64,000 nucleotides of DNA from Devosia sp. 1566. GTDB lineage: Bacteria; Pseudomonadota; Alphaproteobacteria; Rhizobiales; Devosiaceae. Shown in pieces: positions 1 to 7,898 of the stretch (positions are counted from its first letter, which is position 1; each line of letters starts with the position of its first letter). Below the pieces are notes generated by a model. It saw only the letters and a program-made list of their open reading frames with translations, was not told where the DNA came from and did no database searches. The DNA is taken from NCBI RefSeq assembly GCF_004005995.1, contig NZ_CP034767.1, positions 1,302,001 through 1,366,000 of the forward strand. The letters are read 5' to 3'. A program made the position numbers and the translations under genes.

Positions 1-728
1 CTGATGATGTCCCCGCTCTTGAGCCCCGCGTCTGCAGCGGGGCCGTGCTCGGCGACGCTCATCACGATCACCTCGTTGTTCTGCTCGGCCGTGAACACGC
101 CTAGCCACGGGCGAGGCTCGTTCCGCGACCGCCCGAGGTTGACGAGGTCATCAAGGATGTCCTTCAACAAATCGATCGGCACGAACATATTGATGTCCGT
201 GGTGCGCCCGAGTTGCAGCATCTGCAGGCGCAGCGAACCCAGTCCGATCAGCTGACCCTGCGGATCCACCAGCGCAGCCCCGCCCCAGGAAGGGTGGAAT
301 GGGGCGGTAAAGATCGCCTCATCAAGCAGATATTCCCAGTAACCGGCGAATTCCTGCTTGGCGACTATCTCGGTCAGCACCTCACTGCCTTCCCCATCAA
401 TGATAGTGCCGATATCGCCCAACTTGGTGGCTCCGGAACTGCCAAGGGTAAGGGCAGGGAGATCCAGTTCTCCCAAAGCCTGGACGAGGCCAAATCCGGT
501 TTGCTGGTCGATGCCGAGCACATGGGCGTAGACAACCCGCCCGTCATGCGTGGTTAGCCATACTTCCTCAGCCTCGGTGATGAGATATCCGATGGTCAGG
601 ACCAGGCCGGTGGTGTTGATGACGACGCCGCTGCCTTCGCGGATCGTACCCAGGGTCGAGGCGGTGAATGCCGTTTCGGGCACCATCGCCCTGAGGGACA
701 CAATGGAGGTTCGGAACTTGTTGGTCAT
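1..728 (-). CDS. HtrA/DegP-like PDZ protein lacking the catalytic triad (partial, runs off the left edge)
   Basis: Reading leftward from ATG 728-726 (upstream GGGGAG), an open frame of about 242 codons leaves the window. Residues 10-190 follow the trypsin-like HtrA (S1C) fold: GSGVVINTTGLVLT near residue 31, then a PDZ domain starting near PWLGVF, with AGLKSGDII at the edge. All three catalytic positions are changed. The usual TNAHV histidine motif reads TIGYL, the TDLALL aspartate motif reads TGFGLV, and the GNSGGP serine motif reads PSWGGA. There is no evident signal peptide. It is therefore probably a non-proteolytic, perhaps cytoplasmic, peptide-binding member of the family. The fold assignment is strong; the role is unknown. 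Confidence 0.8.
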   Translation of the reverse strand, partial: MTNKFRTSIVSLRAMVPETAFTASTLGTIREGSGVVINTTGLVLTIGYLITEAEEVWLTTHDGRVVYAHVLGIDQQTGFGLVQALGELDLPALTLGSSGATKLGDIGTIIDGEGSEVLTEIVAKQEFAGYWEYLLDEAIFTAPFHPSWGGAALVDPQGQLIGLGSLRLQMLQLGRTTDINMFVPIDLLKDILDDLVNLGRSRNEPRPWLGVFTAEQNNEVIVMSVAEHGPAADAGLKSGDII

Positions 729-908
729 TTCTATCTCCCCACGGCGAGCCATGCACTTGTTCCAGATAGGATGATATCGCACAGCCGCAAGGCTCGTCTC
801 CAGCCCGTTAACATGCTCTGCCGGTTCAACCCGCGAGAGTGAAGTGCCATACAGAAGCTGGCCTCGTGCTTTACGTTCACTGGCGCCTGTCAGCTTCGGA
901 GTGAAACA

Positions 909-1112
909 TTGACAAAACGCATGTCCAAGACCCTCGCGGCAGAGATCGCAGAACGAACAATGCAGGTCGTCAACCCGCAAAACCGCGCTCTCGCGCTGAG
1001 CGCGACGCTGCGCCGACACGGCTTTGCCTTGCCCGACCAGTTGCCCGCTTCCATTTTGGATAAGTCCGAGCTGAAGGCCTGGTTGCTAGCCACCTACACT
1101 ACAAGCGGCTGA
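909..1112 (+). CDS. Small hypothetical protein (67 aa)
   Basis: TTG start at 909 or ATG at 921; a weak GGAG lies just upstream of the TTG. The product is a soluble, helix-prone 63-67 residue protein without cysteine, signal peptide or membrane segment. I do not recognise the family. It stands alone between the HtrA-like gene and a lipoprotein gene. A competing frame on the opposite strand (890-1093) is similar in length, so coding status is uncertain. Confidence 0.4.
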   Translation: MTKRMSKTLAAEIAERTMQVVNPQNRALALSATLRRHGFALPDQLPASILDKSELKAWLLATYTTSG

Positions 1113-1260
1113 CGCCAGGAGCCCATTTCGGCAATCCAGGAAGGTAAGTCCCACTCCCTCAACGACAATCCTTGCGGCTTTGATCTAAGTTGCGGCAATC
1201 TCGGTTGGAACCACATAGGATTTTAGTGGTTCACTCTCCATCTTACCTCCGGAGGAAAAC

Positions 1261-1470
1261 ATGAAGAAGATTGCACCTATTGCCTTGGTCCTTGTTGGGG
1301 CCATGTCCCTTACTGCGTGCACCACCACTGAGCGTACTGTCGCTGGCGCTGCGATTGGCGCTGGCGCTGGCGCAGTTGTCGGCGGCGCGGTCGCTGGCAC
1401 GCCCGGCGCCGTTGTCGGTGGCGTCGCCGGTGGCGCGACGGGCGCCGTCATTGGCCGGAACTCCCGATAG
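1261..1470 (+). CDS. Glycine-zipper outer-membrane lipoprotein (69 aa)
   Basis: A good Shine-Dalgarno (GGAGG, 1251-1255) precedes ATG 1261. The signal peptide MKKIAPIALVLVGAMSLTAC ends in lipobox LTAC, so Cys20 should be lipidated. The mature part is almost entirely a GAAIGAGAGAVVGG-type glycine zipper, the small-residue repeat of SlyB/OmpA-like glycine-zipper proteins, followed by a basic end. It is probably an abundant small envelope lipoprotein. It is a single-gene transcript with its own terminator directly downstream. Confidence 0.8.
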   Translation: MKKIAPIALVLVGAMSLTACTTTERTVAGAAIGAGAGAVVGGAVAGTPGAVVGGVAGGATGAVIGRNSR

Positions 1471-1496
1471 GCGACCAATACGTCTCGAGAATGTCT

Positions 1497-1525
1497 GGGG
1501 CTTGAGTTCGCTCGGGCCCCTTTTT
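1497..1525 (+). terminator. Intrinsic terminator of the lipoprotein gene
   Basis: GGGGCTTGAG / CTCGGGCCCC form a 10-bp stem (two G-U pairs) closed by a UUCG tetraloop and followed by TTTTT. It begins 26 bp after the lipoprotein stop codon. Confidence 0.85.
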
Positions 1526-1544
1526 CATGGGCGATAGGTTGGCG

Positions 1545-2579
1545 TCAGTCGCGAATCTGACGATCCGTACTGTCTCTCGCCTTGAGCTCGAAACCAAGGT
1601 TCACCACCGCGGGCACAGGGCGCTCGCCATTGGCGGCGGCGATGATCATGTCGATCGCCTGGCGCCCCATTTCGTAGCGCGGCGTGCGGATCGATGACAC
1701 GCTCGGCGCGCTCGCTGCAGCATATTCCAGGTCGTTATAGCCCATAATGCCGAATTGGCTCGGTACGCGGATATGTCGCCGCTGGCACTCGAAAAGGGCG
1801 CCCAGGGCCATGTCATCATTGTTGCAGAATACGGCATCTGCATCCGGCACCAGTTCAAGAAAATCGGCGAGCATCTCCGCGCCTCGGGTGACCGAAGATG
1901 GGTGCGGGCTGGTATAGATCAGCCTTTCGTCAAACAGATCGACAGCTTGCAAAACGTCCCGATATCCCTCCAGCCGCCGTTGCGCGCGCGGGTCCATACG
2001 GGCTCCAATGAAACCGATACGCCGATAACCTTTCTCCAGCAGGTGCCGCGCCGCGGCGCGCCCGCCTTCCCGGTGGTCAAACCCGATCATCATGTCGATT
2101 GGGCTGGCGCCGATGTCCATGATCTGCACCACCGGACAGCCGAAGCTGTCGAGCATGGCACGCGCCAATTCGCTTTGATCGATTCCCGCTACCACGAGCC
2201 CCGCGGGACGCTGTGCACCAAACAAGCGCAGAAGCTCTTCTTCCTTGCGGTTCGTATAACGCGAATTGCCCAGCTGCACTTGGTAAGCTGTGCCTTCCGC
2301 CGCGTCGAAAATGCCCCGCAGCACCTCCGCAAAGACCTGGTTGGTCAGGGATGGGATGATCACCCCGATGGTCGAGGTGGTCGCGGATGCGAGCGCGCGG
2401 GCTGCCTGGTTAGGTGTATAGCCGAGACTCGCAACGGCCTCTTTTACCCTCGCCAAAGCAAGCCCGGACACTATGTCAGGCGTCCGCAAAGCGCGAGATG
2501 CGGTGATAGCGCTTACACCAGCAGCGGCCGCGACATCCTTGAGCGTTACCGCTCTGTAACTTCTGCCATTTTCCCCCAT
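1545..2579 (-). CDS. LacI/GalR-family transcriptional regulator
   Basis: A 344-residue protein from ATG 2579, chosen because GGAGGGGCG lies directly upstream; an upstream extension to 2630 would overlap the operator-like palindrome. The N-terminal helix-turn-helix reads VTLKDVAAAAGVSAITASRAL, followed by the hinge helix (NQAARALAS) and a periplasmic-binding-protein-like effector domain starting at TIGVIIPSLTN. This layout is typical of GntR(gluconate)/GalR-type LacI repressors. It is divergent from the TRAP importer and acid-sugar dehydratase genes, so it most likely represses them until a sugar acid binds. The ligand cannot be read from sequence. Confidence 0.9.
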   Translation of the reverse strand: MGENGRSYRAVTLKDVAAAAGVSAITASRALRTPDIVSGLALARVKEAVASLGYTPNQAARALASATTSTIGVIIPSLTNQVFAEVLRGIFDAAEGTAYQVQLGNSRYTNRKEEELLRLFGAQRPAGLVVAGIDQSELARAMLDSFGCPVVQIMDIGASPIDMMIGFDHREGGRAAARHLLEKGYRRIGFIGARMDPRAQRRLEGYRDVLQAVDLFDERLIYTSPHPSSVTRGAEMLADFLELVPDADAVFCNNDDMALGALFECQRRHIRVPSQFGIMGYNDLEYAAASAPSVSSIRTPRYEMGRQAIDMIIAAANGERPVPAVVNLGFELKARDSTDRQIRD

Positions 2580-2617
2580 CGCCCCTCCAAATGCACCCGT
2601 CCGCAGCAGGTGAGCCG

Positions 2618-2646
2618 TTGACAATGACATACGCTGTCATTTAAGC
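2618..2646 (+). promoter_or_regulatory. Putative LacI operator overlapping a sigma70-like promoter
   Basis: The perfect palindrome AATGACA-TACGC-TGTCATT (2623-2641) lies between the divergent lacI-type gene and dctQ. A consensus -35 TTGACA (2618-2623) overlaps its left arm; with a 17-bp spacer the -10 would be the weak TTAAGC (2641-2646). A repressor bound here would cover the core promoter of the TRAP/dehydratase operon and could also autoregulate. Confidence 0.55.
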
Positions 2647-2769
2647 CGTTGTCTATATTGACGGCTGACCAGAGCAGTCGTGAGGGGAGAGCGGCAGGCC
2701 GCAATGCGCGGCAGGCTGTGGGGAGAAGATCATCGTGACCAATGCGACTCCGTTCGCCACACTCGGGGC

Positions 2770-3315
2770 ATGCTTGCCATGAGGCGGCTCACTTCGGGCA
2801 TCGGCAGGATCATCGAAGTATCCCTTGTGCTGCTGCTTGCAGGCATGGCGGCCATGATCTTTCTCAATGTCGTGCTTCGCTACGGATTTAATTCCGGCCT
2901 GGTCATTTCCGAGGAAATGAGCCGGTTCTTTTTTGTCTGGCTCACCTTTATCGGGGCCGTGTTGGCCTTCAGTGAGAATGGTCATCTGGGTGTCGAAACG
3001 CTGGTTCGTCGGTTCGGCCGCCGTGGCCGCATCATCTGCATGGCGCTGACCAACATCCTCATCCTGTTTTGCGTGGTGGTTCTGTTCTGGGGCACCTGGA
3101 TGCAGGCGCCGATCAACGCCTCCATGCGTTCGCCAGTCGCTGGCATGCCCCTGGCCTATGTGTTCGGTGTCACCTTCTTTACCGCGGCCGGCATTGGTGT
3201 GATCGCGATCTGGCGGTTGTTCCGAATTTTCACCGGCCGGGTGACCGAAGGCGAGATCGCCCAGTTCGTGGGTGACTACGAGAGTATCGACAGCTTGCTG
3301 GAGCGCGGCGAATGA
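2770..3315 (+). CDS. dctQ: TRAP transporter small permease, DctQ type
   Basis: A protein of about 181 residues with four predicted membrane helices and the DctQ signature EEMSRFFFVWLTFIGAVLAF in the middle. The start at ATG 2770 (MLAMRR) puts the first helix close to the N-terminus, as in the family; ATG 2779 is equally possible, and an upstream extension to 2680 is basic and unlike the family. Its stop codon overlaps dctM (ATGA). It forms the membrane complex with DctM that uses the Na+ gradient to import the solute delivered by the binding protein encoded at 4647. Confidence 0.88.
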   Translation: MLAMRRLTSGIGRIIEVSLVLLLAGMAAMIFLNVVLRYGFNSGLVISEEMSRFFFVWLTFIGAVLAFSENGHLGVETLVRRFGRRGRIICMALTNILILFCVVVLFWGTWMQAPINASMRSPVAGMPLAYVFGVTFFTAAGIGVIAIWRLFRIFTGRVTEGEIAQFVGDYESIDSLLERGE

Positions 3316-4589
3316 CGCTGTTCGTATTCCTCTCGTCACTGCTGGGCGCCATGGCTATCGGCGCACCGATCGCCTTTGCGCTGATGTTCTGCGGCATCGT
3401 GCTGATGACCTATATGGGCATCTTCAATCCCCAGATCGTCGCCCAGAACATGGTCGATGGCACCAACAGCTTCATTCTGCTGGCCATTCCGTTCTTCATC
3501 CTCGCTGGCGAGTTGATGAATGCGGGTGGCCTGTCCAAGCGCATCATCGATTTCGCCATCTCCTTTGTTGGGCATCTCCGTGGCGGCCTCGGCTTTGTCG
3601 CCATCTTCGCAGCCCTGATCATGGCCTCGCTGTCGGGTTCTGCCGCCGCCGATACGGCAGCGCTGGCCGCCATTCTGATCCCCATGATGAGCAAGGCCGG
3701 CTACAACGTGCCTCGTTCTGCTGGCTTGATCGCAGCGGGGGGCATTATCGCCCCAGTGATCCCACCTTCCATCGCCTTCATCGTTTTTGGCGTGGCCGCC
3801 AATGTGTCGATCACTCAGCTGTTCCTGGCCGGCATCGTGCCGGGCCTGCTGATGGCGGTGGCGCTGCTAGTTGCTTGGTCCATCGTGTCGCGCCGGGATG
3901 GCGTCGAGGTCCTGCCGAAGCAGGATTGGGGTGCCCGCGGCCGTGCCACCTTGCGTGCTGGCTGGGCGCTGATGATGCCCGTGATCATTCTGGGCGGCAT
4001 TCGCTTCGGCATCTTTACGCCAACCGAGGCTGGTGTGATCGCCGCCGTATACGCCATGTTCGTCGGCCTGTTCATCTATCGCGAACTCAAGCTCGTCGAT
4101 CTTTATTGGGTGTTCCTGCGCGCCGCCAAGACTACATCGGTGGTCCTGTTCCTGGTAGCGGGTGCGCTGGTTTCGGCCTGGCTCATCACCAGCGCCAACA
4201 TCCCGGGCGAGATCACCCGCATTCTTGAGCCGGTGATGGGCAACCAACTGCTCCTGATGCTGCTCATCATGGTGCTGGTCTTCGTCGTCGGTACGGCGCT
4301 CGATCTCACCCCCACCATTCTCATCCTCACCCCGGTCCTGATGCCCATCGTGCGTCAGGCCGGTATCGACCCGGTCTACTTCGGCGTCCTGTTCATCATG
4401 AACAACTGCATCGGCCTGCTGACGCCGCCCGTTGGTGTCGTGCTCAATGTGGTGAGCGGCGTGGCGCGCGTGCCCCTTGGCAAGGTTATCACCGGCGTGA
4501 TGCCGTTCCTGCTGGCGCACTGTTTTGTGTTGCTGCTGCTGGTGCTGTTTCCAGAACTTGTCCTCACGCCGTTGCGCTGGCTGCGCTAG
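3312..4589 (+). CDS. dctM: TRAP transporter large permease, DctM type
   Basis: 425 residues, normal for DctM, with 12 or more hydrophobic helices. Family motifs include AIPFFILAGELMNAGG (near residue 56), GSAAADTAALAAI and PPSIAFIVFGVAA. It overlaps dctQ by four bases (ATGA), so translation is probably coupled. It is the transport subunit of the importer; the neighbouring enolase-superfamily dehydratase suggests a sugar-acid substrate, which is an inference from context only. Confidence 0.93.
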   Translation: MTLFVFLSSLLGAMAIGAPIAFALMFCGIVLMTYMGIFNPQIVAQNMVDGTNSFILLAIPFFILAGELMNAGGLSKRIIDFAISFVGHLRGGLGFVAIFAALIMASLSGSAAADTAALAAILIPMMSKAGYNVPRSAGLIAAGGIIAPVIPPSIAFIVFGVAANVSITQLFLAGIVPGLLMAVALLVAWSIVSRRDGVEVLPKQDWGARGRATLRAGWALMMPVIILGGIRFGIFTPTEAGVIAAVYAMFVGLFIYRELKLVDLYWVFLRAAKTTSVVLFLVAGALVSAWLITSANIPGEITRILEPVMGNQLLLMLLIMVLVFVVGTALDLTPTILILTPVLMPIVRQAGIDPVYFGVLFIMNNCIGLLTPPVGVVLNVVSGVARVPLGKVITGVMPFLLAHCFVLLLLVLFPELVLTPLRWLR

Positions 4590-4646
4590 CCCCGCCGCGA
4601 GGACCTGACGACTAAAGAACGACGTCCAAAAGAGGAGGACAACCAC

Positions 4647-5657
4647 ATGACACTCAAGGCACTTCTTGCCGCAAGCGTATCGGCAACTCTGATCGCGGCC
4701 CTGACCGTCCCGGCCAGCGCCGAAGTTTCCCAGCGCACCATTCGCATCGCCAACGGCATTGCCGCCGATCATCCGGTGGGCGACGGCGTCGATGCGATGA
4801 CCCAGTGCATCGCCGAGCGCACTGACGGCGCCTGGACCGTCAACGCCTTCTGGAGCTCGGCGCTGGGCGACGATCTGCAGTCCGCCCAGTCCCTTCGCTC
4901 CGGCACGCTGGAAATGGTGATTTCCTCGAGCTCGCCACTTGTCGCCATCGAGCCGGCGCTGGGCGTGTTTGATCTGCCATTCCTGATCTCGAGCGAACAG
5001 GAAGCTGATGCCCTGCTGGATGGCGAATTCGGCCAGTACATCGCCGACATGATGCCGAAGCACAACTTGGTCAACTTGTCCTATTGGGAGAACGGCTTCC
5101 GCAATCTTTCCAACTCGCTGCGTCCGGTGGAAAGCCTTGAGGACTTCAAGGGCATGCGCGTTCGCGTGATGCAGAACAACATCTTCCTCGATACCTTCCA
5201 GACGCTGGGCACCAACGCCACGCCAATGGCATTCGGCGAAGTGTTCACGGCCCTCGAAACCGGCGCAATCGATGCGCAGGAAAACCCCTATGTGACGATC
5301 GACACCTCGCGCTTCTTTGAAGTGCAGGATTACGTCTCCAACACCCGCCACGCCTATACGCCGTTCATGGTCCTGTTCTCGAAGCCAATCTTTGACACCT
5401 ACTCGGCCGAAGAGCAGCAGATCCTGCAGGAATGCTCCGTGGTTGGCCGCGACGTGCAGCGCAAAGCCAGCCGCACGCTTTCCGAGCAGTCGCTCCAGCG
5501 GATCAAGGATGCGGGCCTCGAGGTCAACGACATCTCGCCAGAGAACATGGCCAAGATCCGCGAAGCCGTGCAGGGCGTCTACGAGCGCAGTGCCGCCACC
5601 ATCGGTGCCGAGGTCGTCGAGCGCGTCAACGCGGCCCTAGCCGAAATCCGCGGCTAA
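4647..5657 (+). CDS. dctP: TRAP transporter solute-binding protein, DctP family
   Basis: 336 residues preceded by AGAGGAGG. A cleavable signal peptide ends near ASA-EVSQ (residue 25). DctP features follow: the FKGMRVRVMQN segment with the arginine that binds the ligand carboxylate, then ATPMAFGEVFTALETGAIDAQENP. Such proteins capture monocarboxylates and aldonic or uronic acids in the periplasm. The gene comes after the permeases and before the dehydratase, with a hairpin immediately downstream that may set it apart from later genes. Confidence 0.92.
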   Translation: MTLKALLAASVSATLIAALTVPASAEVSQRTIRIANGIAADHPVGDGVDAMTQCIAERTDGAWTVNAFWSSALGDDLQSAQSLRSGTLEMVISSSSPLVAIEPALGVFDLPFLISSEQEADALLDGEFGQYIADMMPKHNLVNLSYWENGFRNLSNSLRPVESLEDFKGMRVRVMQNNIFLDTFQTLGTNATPMAFGEVFTALETGAIDAQENPYVTIDTSRFFEVQDYVSNTRHAYTPFMVLFSKPIFDTYSAEEQQILQECSVVGRDVQRKASRTLSEQSLQRIKDAGLEVNDISPENMAKIREAVQGVYERSAATIGAEVVERVNAALAEIRG

Positions 5658-5677
5658 ACCCGCGAGCGCATCACGGG

Positions 5678-5703
5678 GGCGGGACCAGTGCTTTGGTTCC
5701 GCC
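5678..5703 (+). terminator. Intercistronic hairpin after dctP (attenuator or RNA stabiliser)
   Basis: GGCGGGACCA and TGGTTCCGCC form a 10-bp stem with one G-U pair and a six-base loop, followed by the pyrimidine run TCTTCTATCCC. The downstream tract is not a pure U run, so partial termination or 3'-end protection of the binding-protein mRNA is more likely than full termination. Confidence 0.55.
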
Positions 5704-5781
5704 TCTTCTATCCCGCCCTGCCTACCCAATCCGCTGCTCGTTACTCAGCACGGCGCGGACAACCGCTCCCGGATTGCCTAG

Positions 5782-6996
5782 ATGAAGATCACCGGCGTCG
5801 AAACGCTTCGGCTTGCCGAATTTGCCAACATTGTCTGGATTATTCTGCGCACCGACGAGGGCGTGAGCGGTCTGGGCGAAACCTTCATGGGCGCCGCAGC
5901 CGTTGAAGCCTATATCCACGAGACAGTTGCGCCAAAACTGATCGGCCGTGACCCGCTGCAGATCGAAGCCATTAATCGGGACCTGATCGGTTATCTTGGC
6001 TGGCGCGGGGCCGGTGTGGAAACACGCGGAAATTCCGCGGTGGATATCGCGCTTTGGGACATCTTCGGCAAAGTGCTTGGGGTGCCGATCTCGGTGGCCC
6101 TGGGTGGCAAGTCGCGCGACAAGATCCGCACCTACAACACCTGCGCCGGCTACCGTTACATCCGCGATGCGCGCGCGCAAAGTGTTGCCAATTGGGGCAT
6201 GGGCGAAGCCGCCCCCGGTCCATACGAAGACTTGGACGCATTCCTCAACCGCGCCGACGATCTAGCCCACTCCCTGCTCGAGCAGGGCATCACCGGCATG
6301 AAGATCTGGCCCTTCGACTTGGCGGCCGAGCGCACCAATGGCCTGGATATCTCTGCCGAGGAGCTCACCATCGCTCTGGCGCCCTTTGAGCGCATACGCC
6401 GGGCGGTAGGCGACAAGATGGACATCATGGTGGAGTTCCACTCACTGTGGAAGCTGCCGGCCGCCCAGCGCATCGCCCGAGCGCTCAAGCCCTACGACAC
6501 CTTCTGGCACGAAGATCCTGTTCGCATGGATAGCCTCGAGACGCTCAAGGCCTATGCCCCCCATTCCGATGCGATGATCTGTGCCTCCGAAACGCTGGCC
6601 TATCCCCATGCCTTCCGCGACTATCTCGCGACCGGTGTCGCGGGCGTTGCCATGCTCGATCTGTCCTGGTGCGGTGGCCTCTCCGAAGCCCGGAAAATTG
6701 CTGCACTCGCCGAAGCGCACCACATTCCGGTGGCGCCCCATGATTGCACGGGTCCCGTCGTGTTCATGGCCTCCTGCCATTTTTCGCTCCATGCGCGAAA
6801 CACCCTGATCCAGGAGTCGGTGCGAGCCTTTTACACCGGCTGGTACACCGAGCTTGTGACCGCGTTGCCCCTCGTCAGCAAAGGCGAGATTTCGGTCACC
6901 GACGCGCCCGGCTTGGGGCTTGAGCTTCTGCCTGAGTTGTTTACCCGCCCCGATGCCATCCACCGCCGCTCAGGCGCCGACGGAGAAGTGACGTGA
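5782..6996 (+). CDS. Enolase-superfamily acid-sugar dehydratase (mandelate racemase/MLE family)
   Basis: 404 residues: N-terminal capping domain, then a TIM barrel. Probable Mg2+ ligands at successive strand ends are Glu218 (VEFHSLW), Glu244 (WHEDP) and Glu270 (ASETLA). Probable acid/base residues are His220 and His320 (APHDCTGP). The E-x-H plus APH arrangement is closest to the galactonate/mannonate dehydratase pattern rather than to racemases with a K-x-K catalytic pair, although KIW occurs at the second strand. It most likely dehydrates an aldonic or aldaric acid to a 2-keto-3-deoxy acid, consistent with the TRAP importer upstream. The substrate is not determinable. The start at ATG 5782 lacks a strong Shine-Dalgarno. 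Confidence 0.85.
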   Translation: MKITGVETLRLAEFANIVWIILRTDEGVSGLGETFMGAAAVEAYIHETVAPKLIGRDPLQIEAINRDLIGYLGWRGAGVETRGNSAVDIALWDIFGKVLGVPISVALGGKSRDKIRTYNTCAGYRYIRDARAQSVANWGMGEAAPGPYEDLDAFLNRADDLAHSLLEQGITGMKIWPFDLAAERTNGLDISAEELTIALAPFERIRRAVGDKMDIMVEFHSLWKLPAAQRIARALKPYDTFWHEDPVRMDSLETLKAYAPHSDAMICASETLAYPHAFRDYLATGVAGVAMLDLSWCGGLSEARKIAALAEAHHIPVAPHDCTGPVVFMASCHFSLHARNTLIQESVRAFYTGWYTELVTALPLVSKGEISVTDAPGLGLELLPELFTRPDAIHRRSGADGEVT

Positions 6997-7898
6997 CCAC
7001 ATCTAAGCCAGCCATGTCCCCCGCTCGAATGGGGGTGCTCGTCATGCTGCTGGCGATGTTCCTGTTCTCGCTCAATGATGCGATGGGCAAGTGGCTGGTC
7101 TCGACCTATTCGGTCGGTCAGGTCCTGCTGCTGCGCTCCGCCGTGGCGCTGCTGATCCTCTTGCCCTTCCTGTGGAAAGCGGGACTGCGCCCGATCCTTT
7201 CGGCCGAGCGCCCGTGGCTGCAGTTCATGCGCGTCGTGTTCTCCACCGCCGAAGTGTTCTGCTTTTACTGGGCGGTGTATTATCTGCCGCTCGCCGACGT
7301 GATGACCTACTGGCTTGCCGCGCCCATCTATGTCGCAGCCCTTTCGCCAATCCTGCTCAAGGAAAAGGTCGGTCCGGTGCGCTGGGCGGCCATTGCCCTG
7401 GGCTTTGTCGGCGTGCTCGTGGCGCTGACGCCCTCGGGTGAGATCAATTTCATTGCGCTCGGCGCCGCATTGGTCGGCACGCTGGCCTTTGCGCTAATGA
7501 TGATCACTGGCCGCAGCCTGCGCGGCACGCCCGATACCACGCTGGTGCTGTTCCAGCTCGGCGGCGCACTGGTCGCAGGCCTGGTGCTGACCCCCTTCAG
7601 CTGGACCACGCCCACCGCCCCCGACTTCCTGCTGCTCGGCGCGCTCGGCGTTGTGGCCATGGTGGCCCATATCGGGGTCAATCGTGCGGTCAAGCTGGCC
7701 GATGCGGCAACCATCGCGCCCCTGCAATACACCCTGCTGCCCTGGGCCATCATCCTGGGCTATCTATTCTTCGGCGATCTGCCGCGCCCGCTGACGCTCC
7801 TCGGCGCGGCCATCATCCTCGCCTCGAGCTTCATCATCTATCTGCGCGAAAACCGCGCCAAGACCGAACTCGGCGCGGCCCAGCCTGAACCGGGTTGA
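6993..7898 (+). CDS. EamA/DMT-superfamily permease
   Basis: 301 residues with ten predicted membrane helices as two EamA repeats. The first begins MLLAMFLFSLNDAMGKWL and the second contains QYTLLPWAIILGYLFFGDLP, both typical of the RhaT/DMT superfamily. The GTG start overlaps the dehydratase stop by four bases, so the genes are translationally coupled. It may export or import a related metabolite. The basic tail (RENRAKTE) predicts a cytoplasmic C-terminus. Its TGA directly abuts the stop of the convergent dld. Confidence 0.88.
   Translation: MTTSKPAMSPARMGVLVMLLAMFLFSLNDAMGKWLVSTYSVGQVLLLRSAVALLILLPFLWKAGLRPILSAERPWLQFMRVVFSTAEVFCFYWAVYYLPLADVMTYWLAAPIYVAALSPILLKEKVGPVRWAAIALGFVGVLVALTPSGEINFIALGAALVGTLAFALMMITGRSLRGTPDTTLVLFQLGGALVAGLVLTPFSWTTPTAPDFLLLGALGVVAMVAHIGVNRAVKLADAATIAPLQYTLLPWAIILGYLFFGDLPRPLTLLGAAIILASSFIIYLRENRAKTELGAAQPEPG

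Noticed and set aside
890..1093. Minus-strand 67-codon frame opposite the small hypothetical gene
   Set aside because: No Shine-Dalgarno and a serine/alanine-rich composition; the plus-strand alternative looks somewhat more protein-like, though neither is certain.
3867..5351. 494-codon open frame opposite dctM and dctP
   Set aside because: Composition is shadow-like and it crosses two well-supported genes.
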